A stretch of DNA of 64,000 nt from Opitutales bacterium (GTDB lineage Bacteria; Verrucomicrobiota; Verrucomicrobiia; Opitutales; Seribacteraceae): assembly GCA_029254745.1 (NCBI GenBank), contig JAQWWZ010000018.1:29397-93396 (forward strand), given 5' to 3'. The first letter of the stretch is position 1. Each line of letters opens with the position of its first letter. Of the stretch, positions 20,711 to 31,277 are shown piece by piece. A program made the position numbers and the translations under genes. The notes beneath the pieces are model-generated. The model was not told the DNA's origin and ran no database searches. It saw only the letters and a list, made by a program, of their open reading frames with translations.

Positions 20711-21321
20711 TGTTGATTGCCTCCATTGCCCGAACCAGTGCAGATTATTTACTGGACGAAAACATTGAAAAAGATGCTCCGCTTCCGATTTTCAAGTCTT
20801 TTAATGAAATTTTTAAAGAAAACTTAATTTCTATCCTAGCAGTCTTTGCTGTAATTTTAGCGGGGTTTACAATATGGTATTTTTTAAAGAAGAAAAAAGA
20901 AAAAGTGGATGTAAAAGTAGAAGACGCCCCTTCGGACCCCTACGAAGATGCTATGCAAGCGATTGCTGACTTACAAAGAATGAATTCAATCGCCCCAAAA
21001 CCTCTGGTTTTTAGATTGTCTGAAATCCTGCGGATTTACGTAGAGAGGCTTTTTAATTTACCGGCTATGGAATTAACCGGGGAAGAATTTATGAAGGAGA
21101 TTGCAAGTCATTCCTTTTTTAAAAATAGGTATGAAGAAACACTGCAGGATTTCATTCATCAAGGGGACCAGATCAAATACTCAAAGAAACAGGTTACAGA
21201 TGAAACAACTAAGCAATTAGTTCAGGTGGCTCTCCATTTCGTAAAAGATACCAAGCAAAAGCTTGAAAAAGAAAAAAGAGATTCGGATTTAAAAAATAAG
21301 GTAAACCCTCAATCAAAATGA
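20710..21321 (+). CDS. Single-TM protein of Bat/MoxR operon, DUF4381-like
   Basis: Central TM (LISILAVFAVILAGFTIWYFL), operon position between DUF58 and VWA genes, C-terminal helical region. Confidence 0.55.
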   Translation: MLIASIARTSADYLLDENIEKDAPLPIFKSFNEIFKENLISILAVFAVILAGFTIWYFLKKKKEKVDVKVEDAPSDPYEDAMQAIADLQRMNSIAPKPLVFRLSEILRIYVERLFNLPAMELTGEEFMKEIASHSFFKNRYEETLQDFIHQGDQIKYSKKQVTDETTKQLVQVALHFVKDTKQKLEKEKRDSDLKNKVNPQSK

Positions 21322-22376
21322 TGTTTTCAGCGTTGCAAAACCTACACTTTGCTGAACCTTATTGGCTGTTTCTACTTTTGGTAATCCCAATCTTAATTTG
21401 GATTCGTAGTAAAAGAGGTCCGAACTCTCCAGCCATTCGTTTTTCCAGTCTTTCTAAAATTGAGTCAATCAAGCATGCAGGTAGAAAGCGATTTTTATGG
21501 ATACTAAAGTTCTTTCGCTACTCCTGTCTTTTTTTCCTGGTTCTTTCAATCGCTCGCCCTCAACTTGATCAGAGCACAGAGACAATTGAATCCAGTGGAG
21601 TTGATATTGTTCTAGCAGTCGATCTCTCGGCTTCTATGCTTGCCTTAGATATGAGCGATTCAGAAATCGGTGAAGTTACGCGCTTAGATGTAGTTAAAGG
21701 TGTGCTTCAAGACTTTATCAAAAAAAGAATATATGACCGCATTGGCGTTGTTGCTTTTTCTGTGAACCCTTATCTGGTCAGTGCATTAACTCTAGACAAA
21801 GAGCATTTACAAAAAAACCTCGCCCGTCTTAGGGTCGGATTAACCCACCAGACCGGTACGAATATAGGTTCAGCCCTCGCCGAGGGGATCAACCGCTTGA
21901 GACCCTTGGAATCAAAATCAAAAATCCTAATTCTGTTAACGGATGGAAAAGATGAGCCTGCACCACAACATAGTCCCCTTGTATTTGCAGAAGGAGCCCT
22001 GCAGGATGAAATCAAAATTTACACCATTGCCATTGGGACAAACAGTCGAACCAAAACTTACCTATTTGATCCATCCACAAAAGACCTAATGAGATACACT
22101 AATGGCAGACCGGTGGTGCAGGTCGCTGATTATCCTGTGGATAAAGAAATATTAAAAAAGATTTCATCCAAGACTGAAGCTCGCTACTTTGAAGCCAAGG
22201 ACAGGGAATCTCTTCGTTTGATTTATGACGAAATTGATAGGCTTGAAAAAACCGATGTTAAAATTCATGTGAACGCCCTTTTTGATGATCTTTTTCAGTG
22301 GCCTCTCGTACTTGCCATCCTCTTCCTTTTGATGGAATTCGTTTTGGCTAAAACCTTGCTAATGAAAATTCCGTAA
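21318..22376 (+). CDS. batA: BatA-like VWA domain membrane protein
   Basis: MIDAS AVDLSASM, LLTDGKDEPAP, N- and C-terminal TMs. Confidence 0.88.
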   Translation: MMFSALQNLHFAEPYWLFLLLVIPILIWIRSKRGPNSPAIRFSSLSKIESIKHAGRKRFLWILKFFRYSCLFFLVLSIARPQLDQSTETIESSGVDIVLAVDLSASMLALDMSDSEIGEVTRLDVVKGVLQDFIKKRIYDRIGVVAFSVNPYLVSALTLDKEHLQKNLARLRVGLTHQTGTNIGSALAEGINRLRPLESKSKILILLTDGKDEPAPQHSPLVFAEGALQDEIKIYTIAIGTNSRTKTYLFDPSTKDLMRYTNGRPVVQVADYPVDKEILKKISSKTEARYFEAKDRESLRLIYDEIDRLEKTDVKIHVNALFDDLFQWPLVLAILFLLMEFVLAKTLLMKIP

Positions 22377-22377
22377 A

Positions 22378-24774
22378 ATGTTGGCCGATAAAGAAATTCT
22401 TTATGTGGGAGCGGTTATCGTCTTGCTCGCTTTGCTCCTCTTTCGTTTTTCCGAAAGAGCAAAGCAGAAAAAACTTCAGACTCTTATCGCTCAAAATCAT
22501 TTAAAAAAACTAGTCCCTCTGTTGTCGCCCATACGACGCAATGTAAAGCTATTGTTTATTATGCTCGCTTTGGTATTTTCATTTATTGCTTTATCAAGAC
22601 CTCAGTGGGGAACAAAACAACGACTAGCGACACCACGCGGTATAGACATTTTGATTGCTGTGGATGTGTCTAAAAGTATGCTTTCGAGAGATGTTAAGCC
22701 AAATAGGCTCGAACGAGTTAAGCTTGGAATCCAGAACTTGTTAGAAAAAGTAAAAAGTGACAGGCTCGGACTTATTGCTTTTTCTGGATCATCTTTTTTA
22801 CAATGCCCTCTGACCCTAGATCACCAAGCTTTTCTCAAAACCTTAGAAGACCTTGACGCCGGTATTATCAAAACTCCTGGCACCAATTTAGCGTTACCCA
22901 TTGAAGAAGCCTCCAGATCATTTGCTACAGACGACAACGATCGATTCTTAATTCTTCTTTCAGATGGAGAAGACTTAGAAGGTGAAGGGTTAAAGAGGGC
23001 CAAAAAAGCACAAGCAGAAGGAATCAAAATTTACACCATTGGTGTGGGTTCACCCGAAGGTTCTTTTATCCCAACAGATCCATTCCATATGCCTGCTAAA
23101 AATTTCCTTAAAGATAGGAATGGGGAATTAATTGTTACAAAAATGGATCCTGGGTCCCTTCAAAAAATAGCGAAAGAAACCAATGGGAGATACTTTCATC
23201 TTGGCCCAACGGGAGAAGGTTTAGCCAAAGCTTTTGAAATTCTACAAAATATTGGCCAAAAGAGAAAAAAAGAACAATTATCAACAAACTTACCGATCGA
23301 AAGATTCCAACCTTTTATACTGCTTGTTCTTCTTTTGCTATTCTTAGAGACCCTTGTGCCTAACGCCAAAAAATATGGAAGCAGGTTAGCTTTGAAAGTT
23401 CTTCCTTTCTTTCTCTTCTTCGGTTGCTTCAAGAGGGACAATATTGAACGCGCTGAGGAAGAAATAAGGCAAGGGAATGCGGCCCAAGCGGCCCAGTTTT
23501 ATGAACTTGAAATTAATGCATCCACAAGCTCGGGTAAGGAAATTGATCCCAGGCTTTTTTTAAACACAGGCCTTGCTCACCTCGAAGGAGAGTCTTTGGA
23601 AATTGCCGAAAGGTTTCTCGAGGCTTCCTTGGACTCGTCGGTAGATGATCCAAGCCTTCAGTCAATCGCACTTAACTCACTAGGAAATATTTATTACGAA
23701 AAAACTAATTTTCATTTGGATCGACAAAATGTATCAGAAGCTAGAAAAGCTTGGGAAAAAGCCTTGGGCTTTTACGAGTCTGCCTATGAACTAAATGGGA
23801 ATGAAAAAGCGTCCTTAAATCTCATTTCGCTCAAGGAACAAATCGAAAAAAGAATCCAGGCGTTTGTTTGCTTAATCAAAGGCACAATGTGGAAGGATAT
23901 AAATGGGGATGGCATAATCCAAAAAAATGAGCCCGGGCTGAGAGGAATAATTTTTTGGGATAAAGATAACAATGGTGATCTAAATGCAACCACAGAACCT
24001 CAGATACCAACCGACCAAGAGGGAAACTTTGTATTTGAATGGATTTCTGGGATTTATCCCACAAATATCACGATTGCTTCAAAACTCTCAGACCAGAATC
24101 ATACTCAAAATAGCTTTTTGGTTCCTCTCTTCCCCGCTCCTCCGCCCCCGCTCAACTCATCAATGGTAAGAAACCATCTTTTGAATTTCGATAAAGCTGG
24201 ATCCTACTCTTTGCTAATTCCCTACCGTACTGCTCCCACCGTAAAAGGTGAAATTTGGGCGGATGAGAATGCTAATGGTCGCAAAGACGCCAATGAAAGT
24301 GGTTATTCTGCTGCTTCAGTTTTCCTTGATACTAATGGAAACTTTCAACTGGATGAAAATGAAACTACATTCAAACCTTCCCAAGATGGGAGGTTTCATG
24401 TTCCTGTACCTCCAGGTCAACATGCAGTACACATTTCGCTGGAAAACCCCGATGCCAATATAACATACCCTATCGAACAAAGAAAAGCTTACCTGACTTG
24501 GGTTGACTTTGGATCTCAGTCAGACGAACTCAACTTTGGAGTTTACGATAAATCAAATCAACAAGGTCAACCGCAAGCTGCTTCACAGGAACAAGCAGAC
24601 CCAGAGGCTCAAGATACGGAAGAAGATGAAGAAAGCGAGTCACAGATGGAGCAAGTGCCGCAAGAAATAAATGCCCTCTATGAAAGGCTTCTTCAAGAAA
24701 CTGAATCAAAAAGTGAGCCTCTTGAACAAACTTTACCCCCCGCTGGAATTTTGAAAAATGGGAGAGACTATTAG
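22378..24774 (+). CDS. BatB/BatC-like VWA + TPR protein with C-terminal SdrD-B-like acidic-loop domains
   Basis: MIDAS AVDVSKSM, LLSDGEDLEGEG; TPR-like stretch; then DINGDGIIQKNE, DKDNNGDLNATTE, DENANGRKDANE, DTNGNFQLDENE. Confidence 0.85.
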   Translation: MLADKEILYVGAVIVLLALLLFRFSERAKQKKLQTLIAQNHLKKLVPLLSPIRRNVKLLFIMLALVFSFIALSRPQWGTKQRLATPRGIDILIAVDVSKSMLSRDVKPNRLERVKLGIQNLLEKVKSDRLGLIAFSGSSFLQCPLTLDHQAFLKTLEDLDAGIIKTPGTNLALPIEEASRSFATDDNDRFLILLSDGEDLEGEGLKRAKKAQAEGIKIYTIGVGSPEGSFIPTDPFHMPAKNFLKDRNGELIVTKMDPGSLQKIAKETNGRYFHLGPTGEGLAKAFEILQNIGQKRKKEQLSTNLPIERFQPFILLVLLLLFLETLVPNAKKYGSRLALKVLPFFLFFGCFKRDNIERAEEEIRQGNAAQAAQFYELEINASTSSGKEIDPRLFLNTGLAHLEGESLEIAERFLEASLDSSVDDPSLQSIALNSLGNIYYEKTNFHLDRQNVSEARKAWEKALGFYESAYELNGNEKASLNLISLKEQIEKRIQAFVCLIKGTMWKDINGDGIIQKNEPGLRGIIFWDKDNNGDLNATTEPQIPTDQEGNFVFEWISGIYPTNITIASKLSDQNHTQNSFLVPLFPAPPPPLNSSMVRNHLLNFDKAGSYSLLIPYRTAPTVKGEIWADENANGRKDANESGYSAASVFLDTNGNFQLDENETTFKPSQDGRFHVPVPPGQHAVHISLENPDANITYPIEQRKAYLTWVDFGSQSDELNFGVYDKSNQQGQPQAASQEQADPEAQDTEEDEESESQMEQVPQEINALYERLLQETESKSEPLEQTLPPAGILKNGRDY

Positions 24775-26595
24775 ATGAATCTACTCCTCCGCTCTTTGTG
24801 CCGTAAGCCCCTCGTATACTGGATCTTTATGGTGAGCATGCATGCTTTATCCTTCGGGCAACAGCCAAAAGTTCAATTCGAATCATACTTTGAACCATCT
24901 GCGGTAACTTTGAGTAATAGTTGTGCCTACAAAGTTATTATCCAAGGTTCCCAAAACTCGCCCAAAGGATCTATCCCTAATGTTCCCGGTTTAGAGATTT
25001 CTAATAATCCAAAAACATTTCGTAAAGTAAGTCTCATTAATGGCGTTACGGCCATAAAGCTTGAGTTGATTTTCTCCACTCGGCCCACCCAAACAGGTAC
25101 ATTTACCATCCCTTCATGGCCGATTATAATCGATGGTAAAACCCACACTGTTCCAGCAGCTACGCTTAGAGTTCTTGCTCCAACCCAGCAAGATATCGTA
25201 AACCAACAGAAACAAATCCAACAACAAGAAGATCTCAAACAAGCTGCTTTCATCCAATTCTCCATGCCTCGAGATTACATTTATGAGGGTGAAACTGTTG
25301 TTTCTAATGTTGGTTTATTTCTTTGGGACCGCATGCCCTTCACCAGAATCGAAAACGCCCCCGTCAAACAAAGTGAAGCTTTTTCAGCCACTGAATTAGG
25401 CCAACCCACTGAAAAAAGAAATGTTGTAAAGTACGGCAAGAATTACACAACCTACTCCTGGAAAATTGGCCTGACCTCTACTACTTCAGGACGACACTCC
25501 TTGTCCTACCATTCCAATGTGCGTATAAGAACCAATAACAAAAGAAGCACTCCATTTAATAGCCCATTTTTCAACGACCCCTTTTTTGGGTTCGGTAGAG
25601 AAGAGTCCCTCAAAGTCTCTTCAGATAGTAAATCGATTGAAGTTCGCCCCTTACCTACACTTGGAAGACCACAACAATTCAGGGGGGCTATTGGTGCATT
25701 TAATGTAAGCTCTATGGTTGATCGTGACCATGTTTCTTTGGGTGATCCGGTAAGGTTGACATTTTCTATTTCAGGAAAAGGAAATTTCACATCTATGCCA
25801 GCTCCCTCATTTGAGAAAAATAAGGATTTCAAGATTGGTCCTCCTGCCTTTTCATTTGAGGGAAACATGCAAACCAAGTTCGAAGGTACGCAAAATTTTG
25901 AATATGTAATAACTCCGCTTAGTCCCGGACTTTTACAGGTTCCTCTACTGCACTTCTCATATTTCGATCCTGTGCTTGAAAACTACCAATCCATAAGCTC
26001 AGTTGAGCACCCCTTACGTGTAGACCCTGGAGAAAAATGGGTAGACCCAGGAGATACAACACCGGTAGATGAAGATGATTATTCCTCTCAAAGATATACA
26101 ACCAAAGATCTTTTTCAGACTGAAAGTGAACCAGGTGTTTGGAAAAAAACTTTTATTTCCCGTAGCTTGCTACAATCCTTTACCTTTTGGGTATTCCAAA
26201 TCATTCCCCTTTCTACATTTGGATTGCTTCTATTTATCGGATTTAAAAAAAGGTACAGGGGAGTAAAAAGTCATAAACAGCAAGAAGATGCATTGCTTAA
26301 GGATTTGAAAAAATATTTGTCATTTAACGACTCCAAAAAGTTCTTTCGCTGTTATCGTTCTATTATACAATTCAAAGTGGGTCTGCTCCAATCTCATCCC
26401 AACCCATACTCACTATCGAGTGAAGAACTGATAGGACTCCTGGAGAAAGTAAATAAAGAAAAAGATTTGATATCAACAATTAGGCTTTTACTGATTAAAT
26501 TCGACGATTATGAGTTTGCTGGGGTTGGCCAAAAAACTCTCAACCTTAAAGATGAATTCAGGCAGGCTTTGAAAATCATTAAGAAGTTAAAATGA
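24775..26595 (+). CDS. batD: BatD-like exported/membrane protein
   Basis: Signal peptide, repeated Ig-like beta regions (VQFESYFEPSAVTLSNSCAYKVIIQG...), C-terminal TM; Bat operon position. Confidence 0.8.
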   Translation: MNLLLRSLCRKPLVYWIFMVSMHALSFGQQPKVQFESYFEPSAVTLSNSCAYKVIIQGSQNSPKGSIPNVPGLEISNNPKTFRKVSLINGVTAIKLELIFSTRPTQTGTFTIPSWPIIIDGKTHTVPAATLRVLAPTQQDIVNQQKQIQQQEDLKQAAFIQFSMPRDYIYEGETVVSNVGLFLWDRMPFTRIENAPVKQSEAFSATELGQPTEKRNVVKYGKNYTTYSWKIGLTSTTSGRHSLSYHSNVRIRTNNKRSTPFNSPFFNDPFFGFGREESLKVSSDSKSIEVRPLPTLGRPQQFRGAIGAFNVSSMVDRDHVSLGDPVRLTFSISGKGNFTSMPAPSFEKNKDFKIGPPAFSFEGNMQTKFEGTQNFEYVITPLSPGLLQVPLLHFSYFDPVLENYQSISSVEHPLRVDPGEKWVDPGDTTPVDEDDYSSQRYTTKDLFQTESEPGVWKKTFISRSLLQSFTFWVFQIIPLSTFGLLLFIGFKKRYRGVKSHKQQEDALLKDLKKYLSFNDSKKFFRCYRSIIQFKVGLLQSHPNPYSLSSEELIGLLEKVNKEKDLISTIRLLLIKFDDYEFAGVGQKTLNLKDEFRQALKIIKKLK

Positions 26596-27404
26596 CACAT
26601 TTTTTTTTAACCCTAGTAATTATTTGTTCCGTTTTTCCCAAAAGTTTGATTTCTAGCTCAAAGGACAAGTTATTTTACGATGCAGTTCGGGCTGAGGCCA
26701 CAGGAGATTTACTAACCGCGATTGATCTCTATGAAGAGGCTTCCAAAATCAGTAAATCCTCCAACCTTCATGGAAATCTCGCTAACCTATATTTCAAAAC
26801 AGAGAAATATGGTAAAGCCGTACTTAATTACAGAAGAGCCTTACTGCTAGAGCCGAGTAATCGGGCGTTTAAGGAAAATCTGAATTTTGCACTGGAAACA
26901 GCAGGGGTAAGTCTACGAAAAACAGATTTTTCAACCTACCTAGGCTTTAGTTCGATTGATTTATGGATAATTTCACTTGCCACTTCTTTCTGGATAGGAG
27001 CCTTAGCCTTAGCCTTTTTATATTTTCAGGGGTGGAACCGAAAGAGGTTTATTTTTCCTATTTTTACTTGGTGCCTTCTTCTTTGTTTTTTACTTTGGGG
27101 GGTATACACATCGACAGAAAATAAACGATTACTTTCCAAGGAAGTAATCGTTATTGAAACTAATGAAAACGAAAACAATGCCACGCAAAACATTCCACTT
27201 CGCAGGTTTGCTGGCTCCGGAAGCTCAGCTAACACCTATGTCAATCCCGGAGAAAGCCTTTGGCTTAACCTTTCTAACCATTCATTTCTGCAGTCCCATA
27301 AAAGTTTAAGCGGACAAAAATGGTTTTTAGTTCAAAGCTTAGGCGATGATAAAAAAGGTTGGATCAAATCTGATGCAGTCTCATTTCTCACCCAAGCTGA
27401 ATGA
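26592..27404 (+). CDS. BatE-like TPR protein with C-terminal SH3-like region
   Basis: TPR NLANLYFKTEKYGKAVLNYRRALLLEPSNRAFKENLNFA; two TMs; C-term GQKWFLVQSLGDDKKGWIKSDAV. Confidence 0.78.
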   Translation: MTHFFLTLVIICSVFPKSLISSSKDKLFYDAVRAEATGDLLTAIDLYEEASKISKSSNLHGNLANLYFKTEKYGKAVLNYRRALLLEPSNRAFKENLNFALETAGVSLRKTDFSTYLGFSSIDLWIISLATSFWIGALALAFLYFQGWNRKRFIFPIFTWCLLLCFLLWGVYTSTENKRLLSKEVIVIETNENENNATQNIPLRRFAGSGSSANTYVNPGESLWLNLSNHSFLQSHKSLSGQKWFLVQSLGDDKKGWIKSDAVSFLTQAE

Positions 27405-27425
27405 GGTTTCTTTTAAAAATATAAT

Positions 27426-28946
27426 TTAAATTAAAAGATTTGGATCAATTTTTTCGATTGAAACAAAATCTGCGCGAAATTTATCTTTTAAAACTCGACG
27501 CACGCCATCAGGTAGAGCAGCAGTTCTTTCATCAATTAATTTTTGGTCTTTCACTCTCCTTTTTGACTCGGGTTCTTCTGCCTTGGCTGCCTCACTCGTT
27601 AGGTTATTCTCATTTGTAGGCTCAACCTTTTCCACCTCTTGCATTTCAACTTTCTCGGGTAACACCTGGGACTTCTTAGCGGGTTCCTCGACAACCAAGC
27701 CCTCTGGTTTTACATGATCAGAAGCGGTATCATAAACAGATCTGCTTACACTTTCTTCGGAAGCTTCATCCTTGGGAACAGAAGGCTTATTTGGAGATTG
27801 AACTGACTTTACCCTAGCTTGAGTACTTTTTTTTTTAATATCCTCAGAGGCAAGCCCAGAGATCTCCCGTATGACCCGGTCGATGGAACGTGACTTACCT
27901 GCTTCCACTGCTCGAAGTAAAGTTACTTCAAAATTTGTTTTTTCGGATAAACCAGAGCGTACCAGGGCTTCACCCGCTTTCAATGCATCCAACACGCGGA
28001 CTGCTTGCTCAGGATATGAACCTTTATCGGCTTTCATGCTTTCGACCAGAAATTCTCTTATATAATCAGCTAAGTCTAGCAACGCTCTGTAAAAATCAAC
28101 GCCTTCATGAGCAAAAGCATCCGCTTCTTCTAAAATTAAATCATATTTACCGTGCAGTATATGATCGCCCAGCTTTTCAATGCGGGAACGAGAAACAAGT
28201 CCATACACATCTAACACATTTGATTGCGATATTTGGGTACCACAAAAGGAAATCAACTGATCCAAAATACTTTGCGCATCTCGCATACCTCCTTGAGCCA
28301 TTCGGGCAACAGCCTGCAAAGCTTTTGGTTCAACTGTAATTTCCTCTTTATCACAAATCTCTTGGAGCTTACTTACAATTAAATCTACAGGTATAGAACG
28401 AAACTCAAAGCGCTGGCACCTCGAAACAATTGTGGGGAGAACTTTGTTAGCTTCCGTAGTTGCAAAAACAAATTTCACATGAGAGGGGGGTTCCTCAAGC
28501 GTTTTAAGTAAGGCATTGAAAGCCGCCTGGCTCAACATATGCACTTCATCAATAACATATATCTTAAATCGGCATTGAGCGGGTGCATACTGACACTCAT
28601 CTCGTAAATCACGCACCTGATCCACTGAGTTATTGGAAGCTCCATCAATTTCAATCACATCCAAGCATCTTCCCTCCATGATTGACTGACCAATTTCAGA
28701 ATCTGATGGCACATCCAAAGAGGGCCCATCTTCCCAGTTTAAAGACTTTGCAAAAAGGCGGGCTGATGTAGTTTTCCCCGTTCCCCTTGGTCCGACAAAA
28801 AGATATGCATGAGCGATACGGTCCATCTCAATTGCATTACCGAGAGTGCGTACCACATGGTCTTGCCCAACCAATTCAGAAAATTGTTTCGGTCTCCAAC
28901 GACGAGCTATTACTTGATATGATGACTTTGTCACTTCCATTATCAA
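27426..28946 (-). CDS. dnaX: DNA polymerase III subunit gamma/tau
   Basis: [66 protein letters not shown]. Confidence 0.96.
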   Translation of the reverse strand: MIMEVTKSSYQVIARRWRPKQFSELVGQDHVVRTLGNAIEMDRIAHAYLFVGPRGTGKTTSARLFAKSLNWEDGPSLDVPSDSEIGQSIMEGRCLDVIEIDGASNNSVDQVRDLRDECQYAPAQCRFKIYVIDEVHMLSQAAFNALLKTLEEPPSHVKFVFATTEANKVLPTIVSRCQRFEFRSIPVDLIVSKLQEICDKEEITVEPKALQAVARMAQGGMRDAQSILDQLISFCGTQISQSNVLDVYGLVSRSRIEKLGDHILHGKYDLILEEADAFAHEGVDFYRALLDLADYIREFLVESMKADKGSYPEQAVRVLDALKAGEALVRSGLSEKTNFEVTLLRAVEAGKSRSIDRVIREISGLASEDIKKKSTQARVKSVQSPNKPSVPKDEASEESVSRSVYDTASDHVKPEGLVVEEPAKKSQVLPEKVEMQEVEKVEPTNENNLTSEAAKAEEPESKRRVKDQKLIDERTAALPDGVRRVLKDKFRADFVSIEKIDPNLLI

Positions 28947-29016
28947 TGTTTACTTACAGATACACAGGCAAGACAAAGAAGTAAAATTTGTACTTTTTGT
29001 AAGCAAACCAAAAAAA

Positions 29017-29112
29017 GGCCAGGCACCCCACAGCACACACTTCTCATAACTACCGCTGCTTCCTTCCGGACCTGACGGGGTTCGTTCGAGATGCGTCGCA
29101 TGGGACCCGACC
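29017..29112 (-). ncRNA. ffs: Small bacterial signal recognition particle RNA (4.5S-type)
   Basis: Reverse complement contains the conserved domain IV core GTCAGGTCCGGAAGGAAGCAGC; terminal arms GGTCGGG / CCTGGCC pair. End positions approximate. Confidence 0.93.
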
Positions 29113-29258
29113 TTAAGCCCTTCATGTTAGAAAACTTTTTACCTCTTGCAAATATATTCCACACGATTGTAAGCACAGGTAACAAAATGAAAAAAGAAGC
29201 CTCTATTCTGTGGGAAATTGTTTTGCCTTATTGAGCAGAATTTAAAATATTAATTTAG

Positions 29259-30350
29259 ATGGGTAATTCGTTTGGAAATTTGTTTAGAATATCTTCTTGG
29301 GGAGAAAGTCACGGAGGCGGCATAGGGGTGGTTGTCGATGGGTGCCCTCCCCGCCTGCCCCTATCGGAGTTAGATATTCAACCATTCCTTGATCGTCGCA
29401 AACCCGGACAAAGTAAACTTACCACACCACGAGACGAAGCTGATAAAATTGAAATTTTATCGGGCGTCTTCGAGGGAAAAACCTTAGGTACTCCTATTGC
29501 CATGCTTGTAAGGAACAAAGATGCACGCCCTCAAGCCTATGACGAAATGAAAGAAAAGTTTCGCCCCTCCCATGCAGACTTTACCTATCAAAAAAAGTTC
29601 GGCATCCGAAACCACGAAGGCGGAGGGCGCTCCTCAGCCCGTGAAACCATAGCCAGGGTCGCAGCCGGAGCCATTGCTCAAAAACTATTAACAGTCATGA
29701 ATGTTTCGATCTCTACTTATGTTGAACGAATTCATGACATCCAATGCCCACCACTTAATACACCGCCTAGTTTGGAAGATGTAGAAGCTTCCCCCACCCG
29801 ATGCCCTGATCCCGGAAGTGCCAAATTGATGGAAAGCCGAATTTTAGAAGTAAAGAAGGCGGGTGATTCGGTTGGCGGTTCAATCCGTTGCCGAGTAAAT
29901 GGGTTACCCGTTGGCTTAGGTGCACCTGTATTTGATCGGATTGAAGCGGATTTAGCCAAAGCAATGCTGTCCCTTCCTGCCACCAAAGCATTTGAAATAG
30001 GAAGTGGGTTTGAAGGAACTCTGCTCAAAGGCTCCGAGCACAACGACTTATTTGAAAGTCGAGATGGTCAAGTTTCCACGAAAACTAATAACTCTGGAGG
30101 GGTACAAGGTGGAATATCTAACGGAGAGGAACTTTTTTTCCGGGTTGCCTTTAAGCCCACAGCGACTGTCCTCCAAATGCAAAAGACCGTGGACCAAGAC
30201 GGCAATGAAACAGAATTAATGGGTAGGGGAAGGCATGATCCCTGTGTTTTGCCCAGAGCTGTCCCCATTATCGAAGCAATGACCGCCCTTGTGCTAATCG
30301 ATCATAAAATGCGTCATTCAGCACAGTGCGAATCTTTTAACGAGTTGTAA
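29259..30350 (+). CDS. aroC: Chorismate synthase
   Basis: [66 protein letters not shown]. Confidence 0.98.
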   Translation: MGNSFGNLFRISSWGESHGGGIGVVVDGCPPRLPLSELDIQPFLDRRKPGQSKLTTPRDEADKIEILSGVFEGKTLGTPIAMLVRNKDARPQAYDEMKEKFRPSHADFTYQKKFGIRNHEGGGRSSARETIARVAAGAIAQKLLTVMNVSISTYVERIHDIQCPPLNTPPSLEDVEASPTRCPDPGSAKLMESRILEVKKAGDSVGGSIRCRVNGLPVGLGAPVFDRIEADLAKAMLSLPATKAFEIGSGFEGTLLKGSEHNDLFESRDGQVSTKTNNSGGVQGGISNGEELFFRVAFKPTATVLQMQKTVDQDGNETELMGRGRHDPCVLPRAVPIIEAMTALVLIDHKMRHSAQCESFNEL

Positions 30351-30357
30351 CCGGATC

Positions 30358-31023
30358 ATGGAAGGGCTGTTATATATAATTATCAAAACGCCAAACTCTG
30401 GTGTAGAAAACATTCTTTCGTTAGGTCTCAATAAAGATCAGGAAAATCAAGTCTCCCTCTGCTTATTACCCGGCAGTGAGCCCTCTTCCAATCTTCCATT
30501 TCTTACATGGTGCATGCAGGGTGAAGAAATTCAAATTGAAAACCCCAAACAATTAGTTGCACATGAATGGTTTCTTTTTTTATCCAATGAACTTGATCTT
30601 GCTGACCAAATCGAGGCTAGCCTTGCATTGTTGAATAAAAATCCACAACTCAATTTATGCAGGATATTATCCTTCATTGACTCCCATCTCATTGGACCGG
30701 ATAATTTTACTTCATGGATCGACGGGGCTGCTCATTTTTCAGACGCTATTTGTTTTTCCAACCGAACCAACAAAAATGGTGCCCTTGTTTCTCAGCTTAT
30801 TGAAAAGTACAAAACAATGCGCTACCCAATGGAAACCTATATTTTGAGTGCAAAAAAAGAGCCACCGATCAATCAAATCTTGGCTCACACTCCAAGACGG
30901 ATATCTCATGTTTTTGATCCTACTGAGTTGCTTGAGGAAGAAGACACACCCAAACAGGACTCATTTCTGGAAAGACAAGCGAATGGTAAACGAAATCGCT
31001 CCATTAGTAAATTATTCAGCTGA
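30358..31023 (+). CDS. Hypothetical protein
   Basis: 221 aa intact ORF 8 nt after aroC; no family recognised. Confidence 0.6.
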   Translation: MEGLLYIIIKTPNSGVENILSLGLNKDQENQVSLCLLPGSEPSSNLPFLTWCMQGEEIQIENPKQLVAHEWFLFLSNELDLADQIEASLALLNKNPQLNLCRILSFIDSHLIGPDNFTSWIDGAAHFSDAICFSNRTNKNGALVSQLIEKYKTMRYPMETYILSAKKEPPINQILAHTPRRISHVFDPTELLEEEDTPKQDSFLERQANGKRNRSISKLFS

Positions 31024-31071
31024 TTATTTACTCGCACTAATTTCTTTTATATAGTTTAAGGTTAATCGATC

Positions 31072-31158
31072 GCCGGGGTGGCGGAATTGGTAGACGCGCT
31101 AGACTCAGAATCTAGTATCTGCAAAGATGTGCGAGTTCAAATCTCGCCCTCGGCACCA
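31072..31158 (+). tRNA. tRNA-Leu (CAG), CCA encoded
   Basis: Acceptor GCCGGGG/CCTCGGC, anticodon stem-loop CTAGA-CTCAGAA-TCTAG, long variable arm, T-arm GCGAG-TTCAAAT-CTCGC, 3' ACCA. Confidence 0.97.
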
Positions 31159-31277
31159 CGAATATTTTAAAAACATCATACACTATTCTACTTCTATTTT
31201 TTGAATTCTAACAGAAAAAGCTTGTTGGAATTAAAATTTTTCATAGATTAAACGAACATTTTAGAAACAATCCTACC

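Noticed and set aside
31072-31158. tRNA-Leu as an integration site with flanking att repeat
   Set aside because: I could not find a duplicate of the tRNA 3' end downstream and there is no integrase in the window.
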